Shown: positions 11,184-22,109 of the stretch, one piece after another
Layout: each line of letters opens with the position of its first letter
Position numbering within the stretch: the first letter of the stretch is position 1
From: Symbiodinium microadriaticum
Taxonomy: Eukaryota > Sar > Dinophyceae > Suessiales > Symbiodiniaceae
Length of the DNA: 64,000 bases
Direction of reading: 5' to 3'
Assembly (NCBI GenBank): GCA_001939145.1
Contig: LSRX01000800.1
Span: 84,177-148,176 of the forward strand
Made by a program: the position numbers and the translations under genes
Notes under the pieces: generated by a model
What the model was told of the DNA's origin: nothing
The model's database searches: none
The model's input: the letters and a program-made list of their open reading frames with translations, nothing else

Positions 11184-12369
11184 AGGGGTGCCGTCTTGGC
11201 CTGAGCCCAGCATGTCAGCTCAGGCTGTGTGTGGATCTGGATGCTGGAGCTCGAGCTGTGCCAGCTCACAGGGAAGCTTACAGGCGCATGGCCAGCAAGA
11301 GCATGAAAGAGGCTCGGCCCCGAGTCTTGTGAAGTGGCCCAAGAAAAGACACGACCCCAGGCGGACATCGATTCTTGACGGCCTGCCGTGCCGGAGTCTG
11401 CACGGCGTGTGCAGCTTAGATAACCCATTAGCGGCTCTTCCATTATGCCGCACAGTGGGCTAACAGACTCCAAGAGTCTCTGTTCGTAAACAGCCCCACG
11501 GACCGAGCACCAGACGTTTGCTCTTTGTCCTGCCTCGGCTCGGCAATCTCACCTTCCAGCCTGTAATGCTATCCTGATACATGCGCCTGCATACCACAAG
11601 CGGCTCAGGTAGCTTTCGCTTCTGGATTCCCGAGCTGATATTTTAAGCCATTTGAGTTTCAAGCTTTCGGCAGCATCGGTGTCAACAATTGGCTTCAGCT
11701 CCAGTCTCATAAGCAGCTCGAGCAACCGTGGCTGCGAGCAACCGTGGCTGCTGTGACCAAATGTAGCTTTTGTTGGATGTGCAATTGTTGTCGCTGTCTT
11801 CGTGCTGCCTTGTAAATATGTAGTTTGTGACGAAGAACACATGATCTGTTAGCTTGCAGTGTAAAGGCCCGTTTAGCTCACGGCTACCCAGCAGTCATCC
11901 CCCCTCAGACAGCAAAGCCTAGTCGTCAAGAAGAACCATGAACTCGTGACTTCTTCTGTGTCGACCAGCCTGAGCCGGGCCCGACTCTTTAATCTATCTA
12001 GGAAGCGGGTGCAGGCCAAGACTGCGAATTCAGCTTGGTCTGCAAGTCTGCTGAGTCTGTTCCGCCACGCTCCGCTGTGCTGGGATTGCTTCCTACGGAG
12101 AGCAAAGGTACAAGAGCTCCGCTGACTCCATACTTTCCTCTCCTGAGACAGCTTCGTTCCTTATTTCGAGCTTCGTGAGGTATGGGAGTGGACTGGAGGG
12201 GTTCCTGGCCGCTTTCTTGAGGCAGGTGCTTTAAGTCTTTAAGTGCCAGGTTGGAAGGGGTGGGGAGGCAGGAGGAGTGTTTGCCCCTGTCGATGTACTT
12301 GTGCCGATGAGCGAAGGCAGAGCCTGTCCATAGCCAGTTGCTTAACTTCGCGATCAACGTTGGATCAAG
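11184..12369. other. no confident gene
   Basis: Frames are short on both strands. A possible exon near 11237-11330 (RAVPAHREAYRRMASKSMKE) is open but matches nothing I know. Confidence 0.35.
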
Positions 12370-14925
12370 TGGCCCTTAAGAAATGTGGCGGGCCACTGGA
12401 GCCACAGAGCTCTGATGATCCTTTGCACGATCGCCGTAGACGCATCGAGCCCGTGAAAGCCTCAAGCGCCGTGGATCTGATGACTCGTTATATCTCTGGG
12501 TGTCTTTGCAGTAAATCTTTTGGGCTGAGGTAGGAGCTAGCAGCAGAGGAGATGGGCAAACGAGGCCACCGGAGTCTGATGATACTTTTGATCACGACAC
12601 TGTGTCCTTGTCTGCAGACATCGACAGCGACGACGATGATGGAGGCGCGGATCGCCTGGCTCAGACACGAATAGCAACAGAATTCAAAACACGCAACCTC
12701 AAGGGTTGTTCCAAGACAAGAGCAGCATGCCTAGCACTTGTGCAAGGGTGCGCCGTTTGGTGTGCGAATGAGCTTCTGTGACACTGCCATGTCAGATTCG
12801 GGGGGCTTGCGAAGGCAAGAAGAGAAAAGGTGGATTCTCGGATCGCCGGGGACTCAGTACGGAGGACTGCAGACAGAAACGATGCTTGTGAAGTCTAGTG
12901 GTCCTTCAACACCTCTCAGATGCACCACCCGACGATGGCCAGTCTGCTGAAATCCAGAACCGGCTCTTAGATTAGATATGTGGGAACGCTCGAGCAGTCT
13001 CAAGCCGTGGCAGTCGTCGGCGAAGTGGGCATCCCTTTCGCGAGGCTGGACCACATGCTCGCTGGTGGAGCAGGGCTTGGAGGGTCACAGCCCTGATACC
13101 TCTGCCGGACAAGTGTAGCACGTGAAGTCCCTCGACCTTTGCAGGATCGGTTTGGGTGGAGTTGGCCTGGGCATGGGCAACATGGGCATGCCCAGCATGG
13201 CAATGCCCACACCCGGCCTGTCAGTTCCAGGCTTGGGCCTTTGTTTTTGTTGACGCTCTTGACTTGTCGGGCTTTCGAAGGTGCCAGTGCCGCGCCGGAC
13301 CTTTGCCTGCAGGGTATGAAAAGTCTTTGTCCTTGTCGTCTTGCAGCCGTGGGAGTGCTTCAAGCTGGCAGGATCTGGATCCATTGAAACCAGCCACTAC
13401 TCCAATGGACTTCTCCAAGCTAGGGGCAAATATGCCCAGCGGTGCACTCAAGCGACAATTATGCATTGGTTCTGTGTTGGTTGGAGAGCTCTGTGCTGAC
13501 GTTTTCTGAACCAGACGAGCCTCAGGTCAAGAGTTCCCTGTGCCGCGAGACATGGTGGCTGCTCGTCCCGATAGAAACCAGGGCTTGCGGCACACCATGC
13601 TGTCTTGAGGGATTGCACGGACAGGAGTACCTCATGACGCCTGAACACCGGCAGATTCTCCTTGAGGAGCACTCAGGCCAACCACAGCCATAGCATCGCC
13701 TTGAATGCGCAGGAATCAGGCTGTGATGTCGACTGGGCGCCAGATGAGTCCAAGGCCTGGCATGCTGGACACAAGTCCAGCGTTCAATGTTCAGCGGATC
13801 CCGTAAGGTTTATCCTGGTCTGCTGTTGCATGAGTGTGTATATGATGGATATGTGTTGTTCGATTTACGGAAAAGTCATGATACAGCTACAGTCAACATC
13901 TGCGTAATGAGGTGCAGTTGGCACTCCAGATGCATTCAACGAAGCATTGTGGCAACCATTGCCCGGGGATGGTGGTAGCGGAGTGCATGCCTGCCGAGTG
14001 GCGCATGAGCCCATGTCGCCAAATGCGCCGGCAAGCCATGTGAACCTACATGCTGCTGTACTGCCACGGGCTGTGCCTTTGGTGAGCATGAGAACGGGAG
14101 AAAACACAGGTCTTCCAAACTTCTCAGAAATGCTGTGAGCTGCCGCCGAGGCTCTGGCTGCTTTGTACATCAGCTCAGCACCAGACCCCTGACGAGCTGA
14201 CACGCGACGTGGAACGGGCGAGAGATGAAGCCGCCCGAGAGCACTGAGCACGTTTGTGTAAGCAGGGGCAAGCAGAAGGTGTCAGCATTCCTGGGTGGGT
14301 GCACACCTCGGACAGCGAGGTATGCGAATGGTGGCAGCAGTACCAGCGCCTTTTCCGAAAGCATTGGCAGACAGCCAATCGTGCTGAACGGCGAGCACAT
14401 CTCTTTGAGACTGTGCCATTGCTTCCCAAGGCCTTTAAAATCTGCATCCGACATGCTTCTGATAGTTTGGACTTTAATTGACTTCACCTTTCCTGCTCTG
14501 CACGAGGCCAGATCTCATCCGTGGCTTGGCATCACGATTCTGCTGCTGTCGCAAGTCTGTCTGACTGCTCTCCTTCTCAGGCGCACTCTTACGGGAGAAG
14601 ATGCGGAGGGATTCTCTGACCTATGTCCCGAACTTAACTTGGAGGACCTTTCCGCAGATCCGCATGCGACTTGGTCCGCAAACAAGGTGTCATGAGGTGC
14701 TGTGCTCATTCTCAGCATCTGCCTTTTGCTGTAGTTTCTTCCGTGCGCCTGTGTGTATGTCCGGGAGTGGGTGCGTGTGCACGGGCGCGTGCATCTCAGA
14801 ATCTCTGTCTGTGTGTGTGTGTGCGCACCACACCCGAACCTTCCAGTGACAAGGGATTACGTACACCTTATCATGCAGAGGCTCATCGGGGAGCTTGCGA
14901 TGCCCAACGACGACACAACTAGATA
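12370..14925 (+). CDS. unassigned multi-exon protein(s), Gly/Met-rich segment
   Basis: I do not recognise a family. Exon-like pieces on the plus strand: 12372-12500 (EPQSSDDPLHDRRRRIEP...); 12535-12690 (acidic, PPESDDTFDHDTVSLSADID, then SDDDDGGADRLAQTRIATEF); 12930-12968 (DAPPDDGQSAEIQNRLLD); 12978-13085 (AVVGEVGIPFARLDHMLAGG); 13143-13240, a striking Gly/Met stretch (GLGGVGLGMGNMGMPSMAMP); 13380-13460 (ATTPMDFSKLGANMPSGALK); 13614-13690 (EYLMTPEHRQILLEEHSGQ); and 14850-14923 (VTRDYVHLIMQRLIGELAM). Frame choice is ambiguous in several places. The acidic and Gly/Met-rich composition suggests a disordered, perhaps RNA-associated protein, which is inference only. More than one gene may be present. 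Confidence 0.3.
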
Positions 14926-15933
14926 ACTGCTAATCGTGGACCTGTGCCCGCAAAAACGGGCACGGCCTGGGTGTCAGCCGCACGGGACTAGACGGCACTG
15001 TACCGGGAATGCACATCACATGCAAAAGCCCAGCATGTTGAACACTGAGCTTTCCACCGACATCAAGTGCACACCGACGGAGCTCCATTTCTCATTGGCC
15101 AGCCGGCCAGAAAAGGTGCTCTTGGATGTTCTGGACATGTGGCGAGCTCAGAGTCAGCCAGCAACATCGTTTAGCCTCGAGAAACGACGGTGGAGTGTGC
15201 GACGGGAAATCCGACGGCTGGCCGCCTCGCAGCAATGACATCTTTGAATATCCCGCAGCTGAGACGGTGCCACGCGGACATGGCTGTGCAGAGAAGAGCT
15301 CAAGACGACGACCTTGCGCCTTTTGCCAGAGATGTATGCCAATGCAGCTTCGAACAACTTCCTTAGAGAAACAGAACCTCTGGCTGCTGATCACATCAGG
15401 TTGTCGCGGGCACTGGCCGGCCGGAAGTCGCGGCACAGATCTGGCCTTGTTCGGAAGCTCTTTTATTTGAGAGACACTGGAAGCAGATGATGGCGTGAGA
15501 AGAGAGTAGTCTGGTAGTGCAAGCGAAGGTGATGGGCACCGTGTGTCCGAAAGTGCTTCCAGCCCTTTTTGCAGCTGCCTGAGGACCCGGTGACCACGAC
15601 TGTCACGGGGCCTCTTCAAGGTCAGGGAGAGGAGGACTCGGCGTGGAAGTCACGAGCATCCGACCTGGTCATGGAGTCGGAGATCTGGTGGACTGTCCTC
15701 TTTCGCCAACATTCGATCTACACCATGTTGTCGAATGTGTTGAAGGACTGAGTTCTAGTGTGATTCTTATGTGGATCTCTCTTCGTGCTGTGCAGCCAGG
15801 CACCCAAGCTGCCTCGATCTCTCGGCAGGAGCACTTCGAAGTTCAGGGACTTCAAGGGTATCCGGAGCCGCAGTCAGAGATGGGCCAGCAGATGGGAGAC
15901 ACAGACGATCTGAACGACAGCCGCCTCGAGTAA
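14926..15933 (+). CDS. exon-like frames upstream of the U-box gene
   Basis: Plus-strand frames at 15040-15238 (TELHFSLASRPEKVLLDVLD), 15610-15751 (SDLVMESEIWWTVLFRQHS) and 15820-15933 (EVQGLQGYPEPQSEMGQQMG) look like exons but have no family. They may be 5' exons of the U-box gene. The overlapping minus-strand frame at 15092-15619 looks like a shadow. Confidence 0.25.
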
Positions 15934-16483
15934 AAACATGAACCTTTTACCAATTTCGCGATAGCGACACCAGCTTCTCCAGAATTTGTTGATCCTATCC
16001 AGTCGAAGTTGGCTCAGCCAGGCTATGACTGGCTAGAGGATGCAGCGATCTGGTGCAGTGCGGTGGTGCTGCTTTGCCTGTTGGCTTGGCTTGTCTTTAC
16101 CTGGTATCGTGGAGATGCTGCACTTGGACCTCCACGTGACTTGTGCTGTCCGATGTCGCTAGAATTGTTCACAGATCCTGTGGTGGCTGCGGACGGTGAG
16201 ACTTACGAGCGCCTTGGCACGATTGCTCGAGCAGCTGCTGCAGGAAAGTGGGATTGACCTTACTTGCTCATTTGCCTTAGCTTTTCACATGCTTCCCATC
16301 TCGAGGCGGTGGTGGATCGAAAAATGGATCCTCGAGAAGTCACCGGAAGTCAGACCTCGTCAAGGCACAGGTGTGATCTCCCCAATGGGTCATGGCATTC
16401 TCAGCCATACGAAATTGGTGAGCAACCAGACAGTGCGCCGATTGGCCAACCAGTGGCGGGAAAAGAACGTGAAGATGGACTGA
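15934..16483 (+). CDS. membrane-anchored U-box protein (putative E3 ubiquitin ligase)
   Basis: The exon frame enters after a stop near 15931 and reads SPEFVDPIQSKLAQPGYDWL, then a hydrophobic helix (IWCSAVVLLCLLAWLVFTWY, about 16047-16106), then the start of a U-box: DLCCPMSLELFTDPVVAADG at 16138-16197 and ETY before the splice. A GC-AG intron at 16209-16305 (97 nt) joins Y-E to RWWIEKWILEKSP. The U-box ends with SPMGHGILSHTKLVSNQTVR and RLANQWREKN; stop at 16483. The U-box folds like a RING without zinc and recruits ubiquitin-loaded E2. The preceding helix would hold it at a membrane with the U-box probably cytosolic. Proline follows the second Cys-like position as in typical U-boxes (CPMSLE). 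The start is unknown; upstream exons are likely. Confidence 0.75.
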
Positions 16484-16641
16484 CTGGTATCCTTGAGTGG
16501 AGGGCTCCACGGCTCGATCATCCCAGAGCTGCTGGTTCACCGTGCATCTCATGATCTCATCAGCCACCTGTGCATGAGATCCCTTGAGACTGTCCAAGGC
16601 GTTCGTACGTGAACACAGCCCCCGGTGCGTCACCTGCGTTC

Positions 16642-16669
16642 GACACACACACACACACACGCACAGGTA

Positions 16670-16715
<46 letters not shown>
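16642..16715. repeat. (CA)n then (TA)n microsatellite
   Basis: A run of CA dinucleotides (about 16642-16664) is followed by GT/TA dinucleotides to 16715. It generates spurious low-complexity peptides in all frames. Confidence 0.95.
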
Positions 16716-16717
<2 letters not shown>

Positions 16718-18213
16718 TGCATATGCAGAAGGCTTGTGGCATCTGTGGTATCTCAGAAACGACACAAGCTTCTCTCAACAATTTGCACTTGTTTCTGTTT
16801 CTGTTCTCCCAAAATTTAATTGGTCTCATGCACCGTTAGGGCTACTACATGTTGCTGTGGGGCGTTCGTGGAGCAGCAAGGTCGGATCAAGGATGCATGG
16901 GAGCGAAACATGCATGCGGGCAACACCTGCACACAAGGAGCCGCAATGAGACTGAAGCAGGTAACGCAAAGCAAGAATTGATGCAGCTTCGTGTTTATGG
17001 CCATGGCGGCCCCGAGCGGCCAGGGCCGTTGGATGCAAAGTGCTGTTGGCTTTGGGGGCTATCCGGCGACTTGGTTTTCCCAAGGCAAGACGGGTTGGAC
17101 GGATGCGTAGCTAGAGGCCGGCTAGGGCACACGCGGTGTTGGGCTTCGAGAACGTCAGGCAGGCGGTGCAAAGGAGGTGACCAGTGTATGTGTACCTCAC
17201 CAGCCCTTGTCTGCAGTGGCAGAACTCAGCTCACTCATGGGATCAGCCAGCGTTTCAAAGTTGAGCTTCCCCCATGCTCGCCAACATCTGTAGCCTTACT
17301 AGTAAGCAGTGCCGTGGATGAACTCATGCATGGCTCTGCAACATGCATAGGTCTAGTCTTCACCCTGACTCACTTTAGCGCACCTTGATTTAGGAAGGCT
17401 GGATGCGGCAGAAATTGCACTCAGGAATTTCAGAACCGACGTCTCCAGTACGACAAAGAAGAATCCGAACAGTCGAAGTCCCGCACAGAATGGACTCTGG
17501 AGCAGACGCGGCAGAAGCTGCAGCAGGATCTCGCGCGATTGAGGTGGTTGCATGTTGCGATGATGTGCATAAACGTGCCGTAAGACTTGCCTTCTGAACA
17601 GCTTGGCACGGCTCCCTGCTGACAGGCTGTTCCATGAGGTGATGTTACAACTTCACAGAGGCGATTTCAAGCCACTTCCTGGCAGCGCTTCCGGGAAGAT
17701 GACCTCTGCCTCCACGGAATCGGGAGGTCGAGTGGGGGTTCCCCGGGTGGAGCTGCCAGAACTGCAGGCCCGACGGCTCAAGGCCCGTGGGGGGGCGAGG
17801 GGGTGGGGGCGTGGGCGAGGCATAAGCGCGGCTATTGCTTTGCAATTTTAAACAGGGGAGTTCAAGCATGGCAAACTGCACTCGACGGGCCGCTTCAAAG
17901 CACCTACGTGCTTGAGCATTGGGGACGTGTGTTGGGGAGACAGCACACACTGCACAGAAGTTGGTGCTAGCCAACTTCTCTCGTCACGCCTCCTGCAGTT
18001 CCGTTGCTGACCGTGTCTTGTGCCAGGCTGGTGGCTGGCAGGGAATGACGCAGCCGCTGGTTTTTGATCGGCCTCCTGATCTCTGCCCCTGTTACACAAC
18101 TCGTGATGCCTTGCTGTCCGAGGAAGCCGTGGGTTGTAAAGTTCATGCGACGTTGCACGGATGTTGAAGGTTAAGGGGTCCACAAGTTTGATAAGGGGTG
18201 TGCATCTCGTGGT
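16716..18213. other. unresolved region, possible 5' exons of the JmjC gene
   Basis: Plus-strand candidates include a charged, possibly coiled-coil frame at about 17400-17585 (SKSRTEWTLEQTRQKLQQDL) and a frame near 17735-17790 (GVPRVELPELQARRLKAR). A G-rich tract lies at 17788-17815. None is diagnostic. Confidence 0.3.
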
Positions 18214-19536
18214 ATGCCTTGCAAGGCCCGGGCCACCGCCGGATTTCCAACAGCAACAGTTCTCAGCGATCCTCTCGCAGCACAGTTTGGCCCGTCAATG
18301 CTTGGCGATGACCGACCGTTCCAAGAGGCGTCTGGCAAGGGGAACTGCTTCACACAGCTGACAGCCGGCGGCCTTTCACCAGGCACGGTTCCGTGGGACT
18401 GTTGGCAATCCATTCCTGAGTGGATGCGCTGTTCCATGGTGGTGGTGTCAACCGGTCCAGGTGGAAACGGGGTTGCCTTCCACAAACACGGAACTGCCTG
18501 GCTTGCACTTCAAGAGGGCCGGAAAAGGTGGTGGCTCTATCCCCCCAGCGGTCCCCCGACAACGGAGGCCTACGAAGCACTAGCTCTCTGCCCAGCTGCC
18601 GAGTTGTCGAAGGTTCTTCAAAGACTTCCACCGGAGCAGCGGCCGCTGGAGATCCTACAACATGCTGGCGAATGCGTGTTCGTACCGGCTCTGTGGTGGC
18701 ATGCCACCTACGACGAAGTACCAACCCTTGGCATAGGCTCTCAGTTTAGCATGGCGGAGGTTGACATCCTCAAGTGTCAGCAGCAGTACCCGCAAAGTGC
18801 CTTTGCCTTGTACCACGCTGCTTGTGAGATCCACAAGACGGAGGAGAAGAAAGCAATGGAGCTCTTTGAAGCTGCCATTGAGCGTGAGCCTTTGAACTTC
18901 TATTTTGCTACAAACCAAGTTTTGTTTTACCTCAACATGGTGTTCCATCCGCGTCTTACAATTTCGATAATCAAGCGTCTTCTGGGACGAATCAAGCAGC
19001 TGGACCGACGCCGACAGATGATCGTGCAACGATTCTTTATTCCCACAATATGTAACTTCGTTGAATGGCACGTGCCTCACGACCGCCTACTGAAATATTC
19101 TGTCGAGGCAACAGGCTTCGCATTGGAATCTTTAGTCTCGCTGCTGCAGCCATTGCTGCCGGGAGGTGAGGACTTTCGGCTTTCAAACGGATTGCCTTGG
19201 AATCTGGTCCATTTGTTGGAATATCCCTCGAAGTGCTTTCATTGTGGTGTCGTTGGATTCGGGAAACCTGGAGAAGCTGGTAGTGTTCGTGCCCACCGTT
19301 TCTTCTGCCTGCGCTGCACAGCTGCGCGATCTGCAGCTTGTTGCCGGCAGTGTGGTAAAGTTGACATAAAAGGACAACTCGGCAGGCCAGACTCTGCCTT
19401 CGCGCAGAGTTGGTACTGCTCATCTTGCTGGATGAGCTGCAAGAAAGGAAGTGACTTTGCACCGGCAAAGACTGGGCATCTCTTGTATGGTCAGGAGCAA
19501 AAGCTTCTGGCAGAGGTTTGGGACATCGCGGATTAG
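18214..19536 (+). CDS. JmjC/cupin-like protein with cysteine-rich C-terminus
   Basis: 440 codons uninterrupted from ATG at 18214 to TAG at 19534-19536. Residues about 80-170 match a JmjC/cupin_8 fold: FHKHGTAWLALQEGRKRWW (His90, His92) followed by LYPPSGPP, then GECVFVPALWWHATYD with His163 as the distal metal-ligand position. The usual HxD/E metal motif reads HxH here, a form also seen in JMJD8-like proteins, so oxygenase activity is not assured. The middle part (about 185-330) is helical and TPR-like (YHAACEIHKTEEKKAMELFE). From residue 341 on there is a zinc-binding-type cysteine cluster (CFHCG, FFCLRC, CCRQCG, WYCSSC). JmjC enzymes hydroxylate or demethylate protein or RNA side chains using 2-oxoglutarate; the substrate here is unknown. 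The true start may lie in an upstream exon because the N-terminus lacks the early part of the domain. Confidence 0.75.
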   Translation: MPCKARATAGFPTATVLSDPLAAQFGPSMLGDDRPFQEASGKGNCFTQLTAGGLSPGTVPWDCWQSIPEWMRCSMVVVSTGPGGNGVAFHKHGTAWLALQEGRKRWWLYPPSGPPTTEAYEALALCPAAELSKVLQRLPPEQRPLEILQHAGECVFVPALWWHATYDEVPTLGIGSQFSMAEVDILKCQQQYPQSAFALYHAACEIHKTEEKKAMELFEAAIEREPLNFYFATNQVLFYLNMVFHPRLTISIIKRLLGRIKQLDRRRQMIVQRFFIPTICNFVEWHVPHDRLLKYSVEATGFALESLVSLLQPLLPGGEDFRLSNGLPWNLVHLLEYPSKCFHCGVVGFGKPGEAGSVRAHRFFCLRCTAARSAACCRQCGKVDIKGQLGRPDSAFAQSWYCSSCWMSCKKGSDFAPAKTGHLLYGQEQKLLAEVWDIAD

Positions 19537-21017
19537 CGCAGGAATCGACCAAAAGAAAAACGACGAGACTTCAGTGTAAAAAGGCGACGACTTCGGAATG
19601 CTGCATGGTTGTGAGGAAGCTGTGCGGCGGAGTCACCCTGTGGCCAGGTCCAATTGAAAGGCTCTGCGGAGCAGATCCGCAAGGCTGCGTTGAGCGTCTT
19701 CGACAGTCGTGACTTTTCGACATTCGAAGCGCTGGGAATCCGATCGCGTCGTTAGGAGAAGGTTGCATAAGGTTGCCATTTTCCGTCGTAATGACGGAAT
19801 GACGTAATGGAGATGCCAGATACATTGAGATCGAGCAACAGGGGCAACATGAATGTACACACATGCAACACGGATTGTCGAAATTCCTGCACTGATTCGA
19901 TCTAAATGCGAAGAATGTCATCAAGAGTTTTAAGTGCGTCGGCCGTTGCAATTTCCTGCCGGCACGTTCTCTGAGCCGTTTCAAGGACATGCAGGGAATG
20001 ATGCTTGCACTTCAGGCCCAGCGCTTGCTCCAGCGCGTGCTCATGCACTGTGCTGCCCCGAGAAGAGAGGACGTCTCTTCACTGTGCTCGCGGCTCGCGT
20101 GAGAGCGGCCCGAGGCAACTGGGGGCGCAGCGAAGCAAAGGTGCGGCGACTGCTGAAACCGAAGCCTTGGGCCTAGACGGCCCACACTCCTGCCGCGCCT
20201 CTGCTAGGGGCTTTAGCGCTTTGGAAATCTTGTCCACGAGGATTATCGAATCAGCCGTTCTGCGGCTGTCGCCGATGAATACCTTGCCTGCTGGACAGAA
20301 AACACTCAGCCAGACACAGACGGAACCTCAGAGAAGGGCTCATAGAGATATTTCTAGCAGCTGATACTGGGTTGCTTTGAGAGGCCTGTGATCTCGATCG
20401 GTGGGAAGCCCAGTGTCTGGCCATGCTGCAAGGAAGCGCACGTGGTAACACTGGCAAATTCATCGACGCCGTCGATGGCAAAGGGCAAGATGCGGGTTCC
20501 AGTGGAAAGAGAAATCGCTCCGAGAGTCGAATTCGTGAGATCTTCCGGTGCGTCGTTGTCTATGCCAGTCTCCAAACTGCCCACCGATCTGTGAAGCAGG
20601 TTGGCCTGCCCTGCAAAAAAACCTTCAAAAAGCAAGATGCAGACCTCCCCGGCTTGTACGGTAGAGAGCCCAAGGTGGCCAGCAATGCCTTTCAGTGTTG
20701 TGTAGGGTTTTAAGCCTTGGCCGAAGTGTCCCAACCAAGGCAAGGACAAAAAAGTCAACGACATCGTGATCCCTGCAGCCATTGTCTCGCGCCAGGCTGG
20801 TGTTCGAGGTATGCGCTTGTAGGGAGTGAGTTGCTTTGATTTGTCTTGGCTTCGACAGCACTGTGTCCTCGAGCTGGACATCGACCGAGGCGCCATATAC
20901 GTGCGGGCCTTGACGTGCTGGGACAAATCACAGCATTGCGGCATTTTTTTTGCTTGGAGGAGCTTTAAAGAGACCTTGTGTGTTCGGCCCAAAGAGCATG
21001 TGGCAGGAGCGTAGGGG
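19537..21017. other. no confident gene
   Basis: A plus frame at 19988-20098 (MQGMMLALQAQRLLQRVLMH) could be an exon. Both strands are open over 20354-20860 (minus frame 283 codons, plus frames about 60-95 codons) with no recognisable domain on either. Confidence 0.3.
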
Positions 21018-22109
21018 ATGTTTGCCTCGCGCCGCCAAAGACGATGTGAGGCCGAGCAGAGACCGCCTCGGCCTCGGCCCCAATACGGGGCAGCAGCCAA
21101 AGCGGCGAATCTGCCTGCGCTGAGCATTTGTCGCTTGGAATCACCGGAAGAGATCCTTAAGAAACTTCGGCAACATGCAGAAGATCCTGCGATGGCCGAG
21201 TTCACTTGCCCGATTTGCTGGGAGCCCTTCTGGCAGCCAGTTCGGACTGTATGTGGGCATGCCTTTTGTGAAGGGTGCTTGTTGAAGTCTGTGCTGGCAC
21301 AGCTGGGTTACGATCAGCCAGATGTGTCCTGTCCAATGTGCCGGCATCCGCTGCATGTAGAAGATGTAGCTGCCGATGAGGCACTTCTGGCCCGAATCAG
21401 ATTGGTGGTAGCCCAGAAGGCTAGGGAATCAGAATCTCAAAGCAAGGGGCACCCTGGCCGCTTGTACCGTGGATCGACTCGATCTCCCATTGCCGAACAG
21501 ACTCCATCAAACCCCCGATCGCTTCATTGCACTGGGCAGCCTTGTACGCCTGCATTGCTCGAGTGGCCAGCAAGAGCTCAAAGCTCAGGTGCACACAGGA
21601 CGCAATTCCCAGGAAGCTGGATGAGGGTGGCCCCCTCTGATTCGAGGCCTGCGACCTCTGGCTGTGTAGTCGCCTCCCATAAGAGCGCTTTCTGGTCGCA
21701 GAGCTTTTCCGCCCGTCCCTCAACATCGGGAGTCTCCGAAGTATGGGGGGATCGAAGTGAGGCACAGGAGGAAACAGTGGCCACTCCACTGTGGCCAACT
21801 TGGCCGGCGCCTGCGAGGTTGCAGGCGAACCTGGTGGGGGAGGTGAGTGAGGGCGACCGCGATCGCTCGGATCGAGACAAAGGTGGTGCAGTTTCCGATC
21901 GACTTCACTCCTTGGCGAAGCCGCAGACCCCTCGAACTGCACTTCACAAGCAACGACCCAGGTCTCAGCCGTCGAAGCAAGGCCGTCCCAGCCGCATGCT
22001 GCCACATCCCCCAGAGCTGCCGACTTACAGGGCTCCTCTAAGCTCCAGGGGCCCGAGACCGAAGAGGCCGCGCTGTGAACAAAACCACGGCACTCGCAAA
22101 GAGACCTGA
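21018..22109 (+). CDS. RING-finger protein (putative E3 ubiquitin ligase)
   Basis: Intronless frame of 363 codons from ATG 21018. After a basic N-terminus and a short helix (LESPEEILKKLRQHAED) there is a C3HC4 RING at residues 64-108: CPIC, VCGHAFCEGC and SCPMCRHPL. The RING coordinates two zinc ions and binds E2 enzymes in ubiquitin transfer. The remaining 250 residues are low complexity, rich in Ser, Pro and Arg (GDRDRSDRDKGG; RPKRPRCEQ) and look disordered, with basic patches that could be nuclear signals. The RING spacing looks complete. The lack of introns is unusual beside its neighbours and may mark a retroposed copy, although no 3' poly(A) is evident. Confidence 0.85.
   Translation: MFASRRQRRCEAEQRPPRPRPQYGAAAKAANLPALSICRLESPEEILKKLRQHAEDPAMAEFTCPICWEPFWQPVRTVCGHAFCEGCLLKSVLAQLGYDQPDVSCPMCRHPLHVEDVAADEALLARIRLVVAQKARESESQSKGHPGRLYRGSTRSPIAEQTPSNPRSLHCTGQPCTPALLEWPARAQSSGAHRTQFPGSWMRVAPSDSRPATSGCVVASHKSAFWSQSFSARPSTSGVSEVWGDRSEAQEETVATPLWPTWPAPARLQANLVGEVSEGDRDRSDRDKGGAVSDRLHSLAKPQTPRTALHKQRPRSQPSKQGRPSRMLPHPPELPTYRAPLSSRGPRPKRPRCEQNHGTRKET

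Noticed and set aside
16584..16839. Overlapping small proteins rich in His-Thr and Tyr-Ile
   Set aside because: Translations of the (CA)n/(TA)n microsatellite.
20354..21205. 283-codon open frame on the minus strand
   Set aside because: No domain, no clear signal; it overlaps the first codons of the RING gene and plus-strand frames that are equally plausible. Left unassigned.
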